A stretch of DNA of 64,000 nt, taken from UBA964 sp037444685 (GTDB lineage: Bacteria; Pseudomonadota; Gammaproteobacteria; Steroidobacterales; Steroidobacteraceae). The position numbers were made by a program, and so were the translations under genes. The DNA is taken from positions 86,589 through 150,588 of the forward strand of contig JBBILX010000009.1 of NCBI GenBank assembly GCA_037444685.1, read 5' to 3'. This document shows, in pieces, positions 26,189 through 35,172 of the stretch. The notes beneath the pieces were generated by a model. The model made no database searches and was not told the origin of the DNA. It worked only from the letters and a program-made list of their open reading frames with translations. Positions within the stretch are counted from its first letter, which is position 1, and each line of letters opens with the position of its first letter.

Positions 26189-27163
26189 TCAGCCGAGCGG
26201 GTGGTGGCAGGCGAACCGCGTCGCGCCACGCTGCGTCAGCCCGGGCACGGCGATCCCGCAATGTGGAGTTGCGGCAACGCAGCGCGTGCGGAAGACGCAG
26301 CCCGAGGGCGGATTCAACGGACTCGGCAGATCTCCGGCCAACGCAGGCAGTCGCGCCGCGCGCTCGCGTTCGAGCACCGGATCGGCGATCGGCACGGCGT
26401 CGAGGAGACTGCGGGTGTACGGATGCGCCGGGCTCGCGAACACGCTGGCAGCATCGCCGTATTCCATCACGCGACCGAGGTAGAGCACGAGCAGGCGGTG
26501 ACTGATGTGACGCACGACCGACAGATCGTGACTGATGAAGACAATCGCGACGCCAGTGTCGCGCTGCAGGTCGGCGAGCAGGTTCAGTATCTGCGCCTGG
26601 ACCGAAACGTCTAGAGCGCTGACCGACTCGTCGCATACCATCAGACGTGGCCCGCCGATCAGGGCTCGGGCGATGCTCACGCGCTGGTTCTGGCCGCCCG
26701 AGAGTTCGTGCGGATAGCGCTGCGCGAAGCCCGCACCGAGACCAACGCGCTCGAGGGCGGCGCCGACCGCGCGGTCACACTCGGTGCGGGACAGACCGGG
26801 CTCGAAGATCTCGAGCGGCTCGCGTATCGACTGACCGACGGTGAAGCGCGGGTTCAGGCTCGCCAGGGGGTCCTGGAACACGAGTCGCACGGCCCGACGC
26901 AGCGATCGCAGCGCCGTCTCGTCGTCGAAGGTGTAGTCACGGCCATCGAACTCGAGCCGGCCGTCCGCAATTGGCACCAGGCGCAGCAGCGCTCGGGCGA
27001 GCGTCGACTTGCCGCAGCCGGACTCGCCGACGATTCCGAGGGTCCGCCCGGGCTCGAGCTCGAAGCTGACGTTCTCGAGCGCGCGCAGCAGGCCGTCGAC
27101 GGCTCCGCGCACCGGGAATCGCACGCTGAGGCGCTCGACGCGCAGCAGCGGCCTGGCGCTCAC
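26189..27163 (-). CDS. Dpp/Opp-type ABC transporter ATP-binding protein (DppF-like)
   Basis: 324 aa ATPase of a peptide/nickel-family importer. Walker A GESGCGKSTLA, signature LSGGQNQR, Walker B LMVCDESVSALD, H-loop FISHDLSVV. The C-terminal oligopeptide-transporter extension carries FRTRCVAATPHCG, a cysteine-containing segment seen in this subfamily. It is the last gene of the leftward operon; its GTG start overlaps the preceding ATPase by 4 nt. It converges on the Rieske gene with 15 nt between stops. Confidence 0.93.
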   Translation of the reverse strand: MSARPLLRVERLSVRFPVRGAVDGLLRALENVSFELEPGRTLGIVGESGCGKSTLARALLRLVPIADGRLEFDGRDYTFDDETALRSLRRAVRLVFQDPLASLNPRFTVGQSIREPLEIFEPGLSRTECDRAVGAALERVGLGAGFAQRYPHELSGGQNQRVSIARALIGGPRLMVCDESVSALDVSVQAQILNLLADLQRDTGVAIVFISHDLSVVRHISHRLLVLYLGRVMEYGDAASVFASPAHPYTRSLLDAVPIADPVLERERAARLPALAGDLPSPLNPPSGCVFRTRCVAATPHCGIAVPGLTQRGATRFACHHPLG

Positions 27164-28137
27164 TGCCCGGCCTCGAGCAGGTGGCAGGCGGCGCGATGAG
27201 TCTGGGTCAGCTCGCGCAAGCCAGGCCTGCTGTGCTCGCAGACGGACGTCGCCACGGAGCAGCGCGGCGCAAACGCGCAGCCGAGCGGTTCGCCGCGCGC
27301 GAGGTCGGGCGGCCGGCCCTCGATGGTCGGCATACGCGCCACGGGCTTGGAATCAAGGCCGGGACGGCAAGCAAGCAGCGCGCGCGTGTAGGGATGGCAC
27401 GGCGCGGCGAACAGGGTTGAAGTATCAGCGTGCTCGACGACCCGTCCGGCGTACATGACCATGACTTCGTCGCAGGTGCCCGCGACGACGCCGAGGTCGT
27501 GAGTGACGAGTATCAGCGAGGTGCCAGCGTGCTCGACCACGGCCTTGAATGTGCGCAGCACCTCGGCCTGCACGGTAACGTCGAGCGCCGTGGTCGGCTC
27601 GTCTGCAATCACCAGCGATGGCCTCTGGATCAGCGCCGCGGCGATGACGATGCGCTGGCGCATGCCTCCCGAGAACTCGAACGGATACTGGTCGAATCGC
27701 CGCTCGGGGTCGGGGATGCGCACTCGCTCCATGATCTCGAGTGCGCGACGCCTGGCCTCGGCAGCGCTCGCACCGTCGTGCACACGCACTATCTCGCAGA
27801 GCTGCGCGCCGACCGTCCGATGCGGCGTCAGCGAAGTCATCGGATCCTGGAACACGAGGCTCATGCGTTGACCGCGCAGGCGATCCAGCGTGCGTCGCGG
27901 TGCGCCGATGAGCTCATCGCCCTCGAAGCGTACCGACCCGGTGCATTCCGCGCTCTGCGGCAGCAGCCCCATGATCGCGAAGCAGGTCTGACTCTTGCCG
28001 CTGCCGGACTCACCGACGATACCTAGACTGCGGCCACGCACGAGATCGAACGACACACCGTTGACCGCATGCACGCTGCCGCGGCGAGCGCGGAAACGCA
28101 CGGACAGGTCGCGGACACGAAGCAGGGGCTCGCTCAC
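27160..28137 (-). CDS. Dpp/Opp-type ABC transporter ATP-binding protein (DppD-like)
   Basis: 325 aa. Walker A GESGSGKSQTC, signature FSGGMRQR, Walker B LVIADEPTTALD, H-loop LVTHDLGVVA, and the C-terminal APRCSVATSVCE segment. The start is the GTG at 28137 (MSEPLLRVRDLSVRF), overlapping the permease stop by 4 nt; the frame stays open further upstream but there it only shadows the permease gene. It pairs with the 26189 ATPase to energise the importer. Confidence 0.93.
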   Translation of the reverse strand: MSEPLLRVRDLSVRFRARRGSVHAVNGVSFDLVRGRSLGIVGESGSGKSQTCFAIMGLLPQSAECTGSVRFEGDELIGAPRRTLDRLRGQRMSLVFQDPMTSLTPHRTVGAQLCEIVRVHDGASAAEARRRALEIMERVRIPDPERRFDQYPFEFSGGMRQRIVIAAALIQRPSLVIADEPTTALDVTVQAEVLRTFKAVVEHAGTSLILVTHDLGVVAGTCDEVMVMYAGRVVEHADTSTLFAAPCHPYTRALLACRPGLDSKPVARMPTIEGRPPDLARGEPLGCAFAPRCSVATSVCEHSRPGLRELTQTHRAACHLLEAGQ

Positions 28138-29033
28138 GAATCGTCCCGCGGGTCCAGAGCGTCGCGCAGACCGTCGCCGATGAAGTTGAACGCAAACATG
28201 GTTGCTGCGAGGAACGCGGCGGGAATGACGAGCAACCACGGCGAGCTGTCGATGGCGCTTGCGCCCTGGCTGATCAGCAAGCCCCAGCTCGTCTGGGGTT
28301 CCTGCACGCCGAGCCCGAGGAACGACAGGAAGCTCTCGACGAGGATCACCGTTGGGACGAGCAGCGTGGAGAAGACGATCACCGGGCCGAGTACGTTCGG
28401 CACGACATGGCGGAAGATGATCCGCGAGGGCGACGCCCCCAGCGAACGCGCCGCCTCCACATACTCCATTTGCTTCACGGACAGTGTCTGGCCGCGGACG
28501 ATACGCGCGATCGTCAGCCATTCGACGCAGCCGATGGCCACGAAGACCAGCAGGATGTTGCGGCCGAAGATCGTGACGAGAATGATGATGCCGAAGAACA
28601 GCGGAAGAGCGTACAGGACGTCGACGAAACGCATCATCCACTGGTCGATGCGTCCGCCGACGTAGCCAGCTACGGCTCCGTACAGCACACCGATCAGCAC
28701 GGCGACGCCTGTCGTGACGAGCCCGATGAGCAGCGACAGGCGCGCTCCGGCGGCGACCCGCACGAACAGGTCGCGTCCGTTCGCGTCGGTGCCGAACCAG
28801 TGCGACTGCTCAAGGGTAGGCGCGATCTGGATGCGTTCCCAGTCGTTGGTCTCCATGTCGTGCGGCGAGAGCCACGGTCCGGCGATCGCAAACAGCGTGA
28901 TCAGCGCGAGCAGCGCGACGCCCGCCATCGCCGTGCGGTTCGCCCGGAAGCGTCGCCACGCGGCGCGTCCCGGCGAATCACCGGCGGCCGATTCGACGAG
29001 CGCATCCCGCTCACGCAGGGCAGTCGCGCTCAT
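28134..29033 (-). CDS. ABC transporter permease (DppC-like)
   Basis: 299 aa inner-membrane permease. An N-terminal OppC-type transmembrane domain (RANRTAMAGVALLALITLFA) is followed by the BPD_transp_1 domain with the EAA motif EAARSLGASPSRIIFRHVVPN. Five to six membrane segments. ATG at 29033 overlaps the 29030 permease stop as ATGA, so subunits should be made in step. Confidence 0.93.
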   Translation of the reverse strand: MSATALRERDALVESAAGDSPGRAAWRRFRANRTAMAGVALLALITLFAIAGPWLSPHDMETNDWERIQIAPTLEQSHWFGTDANGRDLFVRVAAGARLSLLIGLVTTGVAVLIGVLYGAVAGYVGGRIDQWMMRFVDVLYALPLFFGIIILVTIFGRNILLVFVAIGCVEWLTIARIVRGQTLSVKQMEYVEAARSLGASPSRIIFRHVVPNVLGPVIVFSTLLVPTVILVESFLSFLGLGVQEPQTSWGLLISQGASAIDSSPWLLVIPAAFLAATMFAFNFIGDGLRDALDPRDDS

Positions 29034-29974
29034 GGTCTCGCTCCGCCGAACAGGCCGCGCCGCAGCCTCGGGTCGAGCGCGGCGTAGGCGAGATCAGCCA
29101 GCAGGTTCATGACCAGCACCGCCGTCGCATAGACGATCACGACGCCCATGACCAGCGGGTAGTCGCGGGCCAGCGCTCCCTGCACGAAGTAGCGGCCGAC
29201 GCCCGGCAGACCGAACACCTGCTCGATGATGATCGAGCCGGTCATGACACCGGCGACCGCAGGTGCCAGATAGCTGACCAGCGGCGCGAGCGTCGGATTC
29301 AGCGCGTGGAAAACGACCACACGCCATTCGGGCAGGCCGCGGGCGCGCGCCGCGCGCACGTAGTTGAGGCGGCGCACGTCGAGAAAACTGCCGCGCGACA
29401 GGCGCGCGATGATTGCGAGCTGCGGCAGCGTCAGCGCGACGAGCGGCAGGATCTTGTTCTGCCACGCGCCGTCGCCCCACCCGGCAACGGGCAGCATCTT
29501 GAGCGTCACGCCGAACACCAGCGTCAGCAACGGCGCTGTGATCAGGCTCGGCACTGCGATCCCTGTCATGGCCAGGGTGCTGATCGCCGTGTCGAGCGCC
29601 CGGTTCTGATTGAGCGCAGCAACGATACCGAGCGGTGCGCCTATCAGGGTCGCGAGCAGCAGCGCCGTCAGACCGAGTTCGATGCTGACCGGAAGGCCGA
29701 TCGCGATGAGCTCCGAAACGGTGTAGTCCTTGTTGCCGATGGAGGGACCCAGATCCCCTTGCAGCAGCCGCGCGAGATACAGGCCGAACTGGGTCGTGAC
29801 CGGCTGGTCGAGGTCGTAAGCGGCACGCAGATTGTCGAGGATCTCCGGCTCGAGCTGGGCGTCTGCGTCGAACGGACCGCCGGGAGCGAGCCGCATCAGG
29901 AAGAAAGACAGGGTCACGATCACGAACAGGGTGGGGACCAGAACCGCGACGCGGGTCGCGACAAAGCGCAGCAT
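29030..29974 (-). CDS. ABC transporter permease (DppB-like)
   Basis: 314 aa. The N-terminal FVATRVAVLVPTLFVIVTLSF and LDQPVTTQFGLYL are typical of DppB-type permeases. The EAA loop is RAARARGLPEWRVVVFHALNP, and GRYFVQGALARDYPLVMG lies near the end. About six membrane segments. The ATG at 29974 is preceded by AAGGAAAGG 7 nt upstream and overlaps the MFS stop by 1 nt (TGATG); open frame upstream of it is only a shadow of the MFS gene. Confidence 0.93.
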   Translation of the reverse strand: MLRFVATRVAVLVPTLFVIVTLSFFLMRLAPGGPFDADAQLEPEILDNLRAAYDLDQPVTTQFGLYLARLLQGDLGPSIGNKDYTVSELIAIGLPVSIELGLTALLLATLIGAPLGIVAALNQNRALDTAISTLAMTGIAVPSLITAPLLTLVFGVTLKMLPVAGWGDGAWQNKILPLVALTLPQLAIIARLSRGSFLDVRRLNYVRAARARGLPEWRVVVFHALNPTLAPLVSYLAPAVAGVMTGSIIIEQVFGLPGVGRYFVQGALARDYPLVMGVVIVYATAVLVMNLLADLAYAALDPRLRRGLFGGARP

Positions 29975-31212
29975 CAGCGTGCCTTTCCTTGGCGCAGACG
30001 GACCGCGATCATCGCCGTGATCGCGAGCGCTGGCAACATGGCCAGCGCTCCGAGCGTGAAAGGAACGTTGTGACCGAGCTGGCCGTAGAGCGTGCCCGAG
30101 AACGCCGCGCCGCCGAAGCGCGCGAGGCTGGCGCTCGACTGGTAGACGCCCATCACAGCGCCGCGGGTGGTCGGCGCGGCGCGCTGCGAGACCAGCGACT
30201 GCAGGCTCGTGCCAAACAGCGCCGTGCCGACCGCACCCGCGGCTGTCGCCAGCATGACCGTCGGGAGGCCGCCAGCGAGCACCAGGCCCGCCCACGAGGC
30301 GCCATAGCAGAGGATGCCGACCCGCAGCGTCACCATTTCGCCGAAGCGTTGCGCGAGCCAGCCGGTGGCCGTGAACTGCGTCAGGGCGACGATCAGGCCA
30401 TTGACCGCGAAGACCAGCCCGATCGTGCGGGTGTCGAAGCGCATCTCGTCGTGGAGCCATAGGGACATCAGGGACTCGCGCATCGCCGCGAAGGTCAGCA
30501 CGCCGAGCGAGAGCAGGATCATGAGCCGCAGCGCCGCGTCGCGCAGCGGGGCGAGGCGCCCGAGCGGCGCGGCGTGCGGCGTCGCCGCCGACGCATCCGT
30601 GCCGGGCGATGCGACCCGTCGCGGACCGTGCGACTCGGGCAGGAACATCGCGATGCCGAGCAGCGACAGCAGCGAGAGCGCAGCGGCCGCGAATGCCGGC
30701 GCCGCGAAGCGCGCCTCGTCGAGGTCGCTGCTGCCAGCGAGCAGACCGCCCAGGGCGGGGCCGAGTGCGAACCCCAGGGCGAACGCCGCCGAGATGCGCG
30801 CGAGCCCGGCAGCGCGTCGCTCCGGTGGCGTGACGTCGGAGACGTAGGCGTAGGCTGCCGCGAGATTGCCCGATGTGAAGCCTGACAGCAGCCGCGACAG
30901 CACCAGGAGCCAGATCGTATCGGCGAAGGCGAGCATCCCATACGCGACGGCGTGGCCCGCCATCGACAGGGCCAGCACCGGCCGCCGCCCATGACGATCG
31001 CTGAGGCGGCCGAGTATCGGCGCGCCGATGAACTGCAGCAGCGAGTGCAGCGAGATGACCAGGGTGACCCATTCCGCCGAAAGTCCGAGACGTACACCGT
31101 AGAAGGGGATCAGCGGGATCAGCACGCCGAAACCGAGCAGGTCGACGAACACGACCAGCCAGAGCACGGCGAGTCGGCGGCGCAGGTCGCGGGGGCCGGT
31201 GGTCCCGGTCAT
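29974..31212 (-). CDS. Major facilitator superfamily transporter (drug:H+ antiporter-like)
   Basis: 412 aa with about 12 membrane helices. The first helix is WLVVFVDLLGFGVLIPLIP, and MFS motif A is present as GRLSDRHGRRPVL after helix 2. The N-terminus resembles TetA/MdtG-type exporters with 12 helices. It sits inside the same leftward operon as the regulator and importer, 17 nt after the regulator. It may export a product or a toxic intermediate, or import a related compound; the sequence does not decide. Confidence 0.88.
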   Translation of the reverse strand: MTGTTGPRDLRRRLAVLWLVVFVDLLGFGVLIPLIPFYGVRLGLSAEWVTLVISLHSLLQFIGAPILGRLSDRHGRRPVLALSMAGHAVAYGMLAFADTIWLLVLSRLLSGFTSGNLAAAYAYVSDVTPPERRAAGLARISAAFALGFALGPALGGLLAGSSDLDEARFAAPAFAAAALSLLSLLGIAMFLPESHGPRRVASPGTDASAATPHAAPLGRLAPLRDAALRLMILLSLGVLTFAAMRESLMSLWLHDEMRFDTRTIGLVFAVNGLIVALTQFTATGWLAQRFGEMVTLRVGILCYGASWAGLVLAGGLPTVMLATAAGAVGTALFGTSLQSLVSQRAAPTTRGAVMGVYQSSASLARFGGAAFSGTLYGQLGHNVPFTLGALAMLPALAITAMIAVRLRQGKAR

Positions 31213-31229
31213 CGTTCTGATGCGGCCCC

Positions 31230-32036
31230 TCAGGTGCGCTGGCGTGACAGATAGGCGTGATGTGTGTAGTGATCGGCGCGGTAGTAGGCGAGCAGCCGCT
31301 CGACCCGACGCCGCGAGTCGTCGATGACGACCAGCCGCACCGACACGAGCGGTGCGCCGACTTCGGTCTCGAGCAGACGCGCGAGGCGTGCGTCGGCAAG
31401 CGTGGCGCCGATGAACTGCTCGGCACCGACGATGTTGATGCCCTTGCGCTCGAGCAGTGTCAGCATTGGATTCTTGTTGAGTTCGCGCGGATCGAATTTG
31501 AGCTTGAGATCGAGCGGTATGTAGGTCACCACATAGCCGATCGGTACGTCACCCAGCAGCCGAACGTGGGAAGCCACCAGCACGCGTGACCCGGTCGGCA
31601 GGTCGAGATCGTGACAGGTGTCTTCATCGGCCACGATCTCCTCGATCGCGGCGTCGCGCACGCGCGTACTCGACCCGAGACGTTTGACCTTGCGCAACAG
31701 CTGATCCATGTCGCCCTTGACGGGCGCATTGGCGAGGTCGCTCGTCACGAACGTCCCGCGCCCCTGCTGTCGTGTGACGAGCCCTTCGTCGACGAGCAGG
31801 TCTATGGCCTGTCGCGTCGTGATCCGGGACACGGAAAACAGCCGGGATAGCTCGTTCTCGGGCGGCAGCTGCGAGCCCGGCGCGTAGTGCCCCTCGCAGA
31901 TCCATTCGCGCAGGGTCGTGTATACCTGCGCATACATCGGAGCGCGAAGCCGCCGGCTGACGGCGGGACGCAGCCGCGGCGTGGTCGGTACCGACACGGG
32001 TGCCGGCCGCCCGGTGGCTGTCCGCGTTGCGCTCAT
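31230..32036 (-). CDS. GntR-family regulator, HutC/UTRA type
   Basis: 268 aa. A winged helix lies at about residues 35-100 (YAQVYTTLREWICEGHYAPG, then PPENELSRLFSVSRITTRQA, then GRGTFV). The C-terminal half is a UTRA ligand-binding domain ending in VERLLAYYRADHYTHH. The ATG at 32036 overlaps the binding-protein stop (ATGA); the frame extends further upstream only as a shadow. It is the only regulator in the island, so it is the obvious candidate to bind the three 19-bp dyads at 21775, 33655 and 37806. One dyad overlaps the promoter of its own operon, implying autoregulation (inference). Confidence 0.9.
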   Translation of the reverse strand: MSATRTATGRPAPVSVPTTPRLRPAVSRRLRAPMYAQVYTTLREWICEGHYAPGSQLPPENELSRLFSVSRITTRQAIDLLVDEGLVTRQQGRGTFVTSDLANAPVKGDMDQLLRKVKRLGSSTRVRDAAIEEIVADEDTCHDLDLPTGSRVLVASHVRLLGDVPIGYVVTYIPLDLKLKFDPRELNKNPMLTLLERKGINIVGAEQFIGATLADARLARLLETEVGAPLVSVRLVVIDDSRRRVERLLAYYRADHYTHHAYLSRQRT

Positions 32037-33619
32037 TGGCCGACGCTCAGGTAGCGCGTCAGGTTCGCGCCGCGGGGATTGTCCTGCCATCCGGACACCC
32101 GCTTGGCGACCAGCCGCTGATTGATGTTCGTGAACAGAGGGATGACGGGCGTGTCGGCCAGGGCCAGCGCCTCGGCGCGTGCCAGGGCCGCCTGACGCTC
32201 TGCCGCGACCGGCAACCCGTTCGCCGCAGCGAACGCCGCGTCGAACGCAGGGTTCGAATAACCCGTGAAGCTGCCGCGGGTCTTCGTCGTGACGATGTCG
32301 AGAAAGGTCGACGGGTCGTCGAACGACGAGAACCAGGCGTAGAGCGACACTTCGTAATTTCCGGCACGCACGCTCGAGATCACCGAGCCGAGATCCTTGT
32401 TGACGAGTTCGCAGTCGACGCCGACCGCGCGCCACATCGACACCATGGCCACAGCCAGCGTCCGGGTTCGCGCCTCGGTGAAGTACTGCATCGTGAACTT
32501 GAGCGGCTTGCCGGGTCCATAGCCCGCAGCGGCGAGCAGCTCGCGCGCCTCGGCTTGCCTTGCGGCGAGCGGCGCACGCGCATATTCGGGGACCGGATGC
32601 TGATAGCGGCTCACGCCGGCCGGCACCAGCGTGAAAGCCGGCAGGGCTGTCTTGCGGAGGATACGGTCGGTCAGGACGTTGCGATCGATCGCCAGCGCGA
32701 GCGCGCGCCGCACGCGGGCGTCGCCGAAGGGCGGCTTGCGGTGATTGAGCACGAGCATGGTCGTGCCGAGGCTGGGCGCGGTGCGCAGCTCAGCCGCATA
32801 CTGCTTGCGGATCTGCTCGATGCGGTCGATCGGGAACTTGATCGCGATGTCGAGTTCGCCTGCCTGAAAGCGCTTGAAGCTGGTCCCCTCGTCCTCGACC
32901 GGATAGTAGACGACTTCGTCGATGGCGACACTGCTGCTCGAGTGATAGTTCGGGTTGCGCCGGGCGCGGATCAAGGTCTGCGGCGAGACCTCGACGAGCA
33001 CGTAGGCGCCGTTGGAAACGATCTTGGCCGGCCGGGTCCACTCGCGCCCGTGCTTCTCGATCGCGTGGCGCGGGACCGCGACCGCCCCGACGCTGGTCAG
33101 CAGCTCGGTCAGTTGCGGCGCCGGGCTCTCGAGCTCGATGCGCAGCGTTCGCGCGTCCACGGCCTTGACGCCGAGCGTGTCGGGAGGGGCGCGACCCGTG
33201 TTGACCGCGCGGGCGTTACGGATCGGGTAGAGGAAAGAGGCATAGCGTGCGGCCGTCTCGGGCAACATGAGGCGGCGCAGCGAATACTCGAAGTCGGCGG
33301 CCGTCAGCGGCGTGCCGTCGGACCACTTCAGGTCCGGTCGCAGCATGAACGTGTAGACCTTCTGCGTCGCGTCGACCTTCCATGCGCTGGCCGCACCGGG
33401 CACGAGCTCGCCGCGCGCGTCGACCGAGACCAGCCCCTCGAACAGGTCGTAGATGAGGATCGACGAGCTGGTGCCGATCGCCTTGTGCGGGTCGAGACTG
33501 TCGGGGTCGTTGCCTATGCCGCGGCTGAGGGTGCCGGCCGCATCGGCCAGCGCAGGCAGCAGGGCGACCAGCAGCGCTGTCAGGTGCAGCATGGGCTTAC
33601 GGCGTCGGGACGCTGTCAT
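32033..33619 (-). CDS. ABC transporter substrate-binding protein (SBP_bac_5 family)
   Basis: 528 aa periplasmic binding protein of the peptide/nickel class. A signal peptide is present (basic MTASRRRK, hydrophobic core, cleavage near ALADAAG). Family features include NDPDSLDPHKA at the mature N-terminus, LRPDLKWSDGTPLTAADFEYSLRR-type segment near residue 110 and LNHRKPPFGDARVRRALALA. The ligand could be a peptide or another small molecule; family membership does not tell. First gene of the leftward operon, divergent from the aldehyde dehydrogenase over 95 bp that contain island operator copy 2. Confidence 0.92.
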   Translation of the reverse strand: MTASRRRKPMLHLTALLVALLPALADAAGTLSRGIGNDPDSLDPHKAIGTSSSILIYDLFEGLVSVDARGELVPGAASAWKVDATQKVYTFMLRPDLKWSDGTPLTAADFEYSLRRLMLPETAARYASFLYPIRNARAVNTGRAPPDTLGVKAVDARTLRIELESPAPQLTELLTSVGAVAVPRHAIEKHGREWTRPAKIVSNGAYVLVEVSPQTLIRARRNPNYHSSSSVAIDEVVYYPVEDEGTSFKRFQAGELDIAIKFPIDRIEQIRKQYAAELRTAPSLGTTMLVLNHRKPPFGDARVRRALALAIDRNVLTDRILRKTALPAFTLVPAGVSRYQHPVPEYARAPLAARQAEARELLAAAGYGPGKPLKFTMQYFTEARTRTLAVAMVSMWRAVGVDCELVNKDLGSVISSVRAGNYEVSLYAWFSSFDDPSTFLDIVTTKTRGSFTGYSNPAFDAAFAAANGLPVAAERQAALARAEALALADTPVIPLFTNINQRLVAKRVSGWQDNPRGANLTRYLSVGQ

Positions 33620-33641
33620 CGTGGGCTCCGGCAGGCAGCGG

Positions 33642-33670
33642 TTGCACCGAGGTTATCATAACAATATGAT
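33642..33670 (+). promoter_or_regulatory. Sigma-70-type promoter of the aldehyde dehydrogenase gene
   Basis: TTGCAC (33642-33647), a 17-nt spacer and TATGAT (33665-33670). The start point would be near 33677, about 38 nt before the ATG at 33715. The -10 box is inside operator copy 2, so a bound regulator would block the promoter. Confidence 0.65.
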
Positions 33671-33673
33671 GAG
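33655..33673 (+). promoter_or_regulatory. Island operator copy 2 (19-bp dyad)
   Basis: ATCATAACAATATGATGAG includes the perfect inverted repeat ATCATA-ACAA-TATGAT. It sits between the divergent binding-protein operon and the aldehyde dehydrogenase gene and overlaps the -10 of the latter. This is the most symmetrical of the three copies. Confidence 0.65.
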
Positions 33674-33714
33674 TTCGCGGGCGCTGCCCGCCGCTTTTCC
33701 GGGAGCACTCGGTC

Positions 33715-35163
33715 ATGTCCACCCCCGCCGTTGCGATGCCAGAGCTGCCCGTCGCGCGCGTGCTCGACGTCCGTAACCCGCGCACTGGCGGCCGCGACTA
33801 CCGGATCCGCTGTACAACGGCCGCAGAGATCGGCGCGATCGCGCTCGAGCTCCGTGCCGACCAGAGGGCCTGGGCCGCTGCAGGGTTCGCGCATCGGGCC
33901 CGAGTGCTCCACCAGTTCGCCGATGAGCTACTGGCGCGCCGCGAAGCCCTGATCGCTGCGCTGACGGTCGATACCGGTCGTGCGGCCATCTCGGCCGGCG
34001 AGGTCGACGGCGCGATCCGCAACATCCGCCGCTGGGCAGACGAGGCCGAATCGCTCGTGACCGAATCCGAGTTTCGGTCAAAGCTGCTGCCGACCGTGAC
34101 CATCCGCGACCAGTTCGTGCCGTATGCGCTGGTCGGCTGCATCAGTCCGTGGAACTTTCCGGTCACACTCTCGTTCATCGACGCCGTGCCGGCGCTGATG
34201 GCTGGCTGCGCCTGTGTCGTCAAGCCGAGCGAGGTCACGCCGCGGTTCGTCGCGCCGGTCGTCGAGGCGCTCGAGTCGGTGCCGGCGCTGCGCGTCGTCC
34301 TGCGCTTCGTGCTCGGCGATGCCGAAACGGGCCGGGCGCTCGTCGATACGGTCGACGTCGTCTGTTTCACCGGCAGTGTCGCCACTGGCCGCAAGGTCGC
34401 CGAGGCAGCCGCGGCACGTTTCATTCCGGCGTTCCTCGAACTCGGCGGCAAGGATCCGGCCATCGTCCTCGCGAGCGCCGACCTCGAGATGGCGACGGAC
34501 GTCGTGCTGCGCGGCTCGATCGCGAACAACGGCCATGCCTGCATGTCGCTCGAGCGGATCTACGTCGCTCGACCGATTTTCGCGGCCTTCACGCGCCGGC
34601 TGGTCGAGAAGGCCGAGGCCGTCAAGCTCGCCTGGCCGGACGTCGAGCGGGGCTATCTTGGGCCGATCATCTTCGACCGCCAGGCCGCGGTCATCGAGGA
34701 GCAACTCGCCGACGCATTCGCGAAGGGCGCGCGAGCCCTGACTGGCGGACGCATCGAGAATCTCGGCGGTGGTCTCTACTGCCGGCCGACCGTGCTCATC
34801 GACGTCGACCACTCGATGCGGGTCATGCGCGAGGAGACCTTCGGACCCATCATTCCGTTGATGCCGTTCGACTCTGTCGACGAGGCCGTCGAGCTCGCCA
34901 ACGACACCGACTTCGGCCTCTCGGCCTGCGTGCTCGGCGGCACCGTGGAAGAAGCGCTCTCGGTCGGCCGGCGCATCGACGCCGGGGGCATCAGCATCAA
35001 CGACGGCTGCATGACCTACATGACCTACGAGGGCGAGAAGAACTCGTTCAAGTTCTCGGGGCTTGGCGGCTCACGCATGGGCGCACAGGGTCTGCGCCGC
35101 TTCTTCCGCAAGAAGGCGCTGATCATCCAGCACGGGCGCGCGAGCGGCGTGCCGGCGGACTGA
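33715..35163 (+). CDS. Aldehyde dehydrogenase (NAD(P)-dependent)
   Basis: 482 aa. Oxidises an aldehyde to the acid. Conserved positions: ISPWNFPVTLS (cofactor-site), KPSEVTP, FTGSVATG, catalytic Glu in LELGGKDP, catalytic Cys in NNGHACMSLER, and EETFGPIIPLMPF. It starts at the ATG at 33715, 9 nt after GGGAG. It leads the rightward arm (methyltransferase, small protein, Rieske). An oxygenase or demethylase reaction in the island could generate its aldehyde substrate (inference). Confidence 0.93.
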   Translation: MSTPAVAMPELPVARVLDVRNPRTGGRDYRIRCTTAAEIGAIALELRADQRAWAAAGFAHRARVLHQFADELLARREALIAALTVDTGRAAISAGEVDGAIRNIRRWADEAESLVTESEFRSKLLPTVTIRDQFVPYALVGCISPWNFPVTLSFIDAVPALMAGCACVVKPSEVTPRFVAPVVEALESVPALRVVLRFVLGDAETGRALVDTVDVVCFTGSVATGRKVAEAAAARFIPAFLELGGKDPAIVLASADLEMATDVVLRGSIANNGHACMSLERIYVARPIFAAFTRRLVEKAEAVKLAWPDVERGYLGPIIFDRQAAVIEEQLADAFAKGARALTGGRIENLGGGLYCRPTVLIDVDHSMRVMREETFGPIIPLMPFDSVDEAVELANDTDFGLSACVLGGTVEEALSVGRRIDAGGISINDGCMTYMTYEGEKNSFKFSGLGGSRMGAQGLRRFFRKKALIIQHGRASGVPAD

Positions 35164-35172
35164 GGACGGCCG

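Noticed and set aside
29975..31426. Upstream extension of the DppB-like permease frame to nearly 800 codons
   Set aside because: The extra part runs out of frame through the MFS gene and has no domain. The ATG at 29974 with a good ribosome-binding site gives the family N-terminus.
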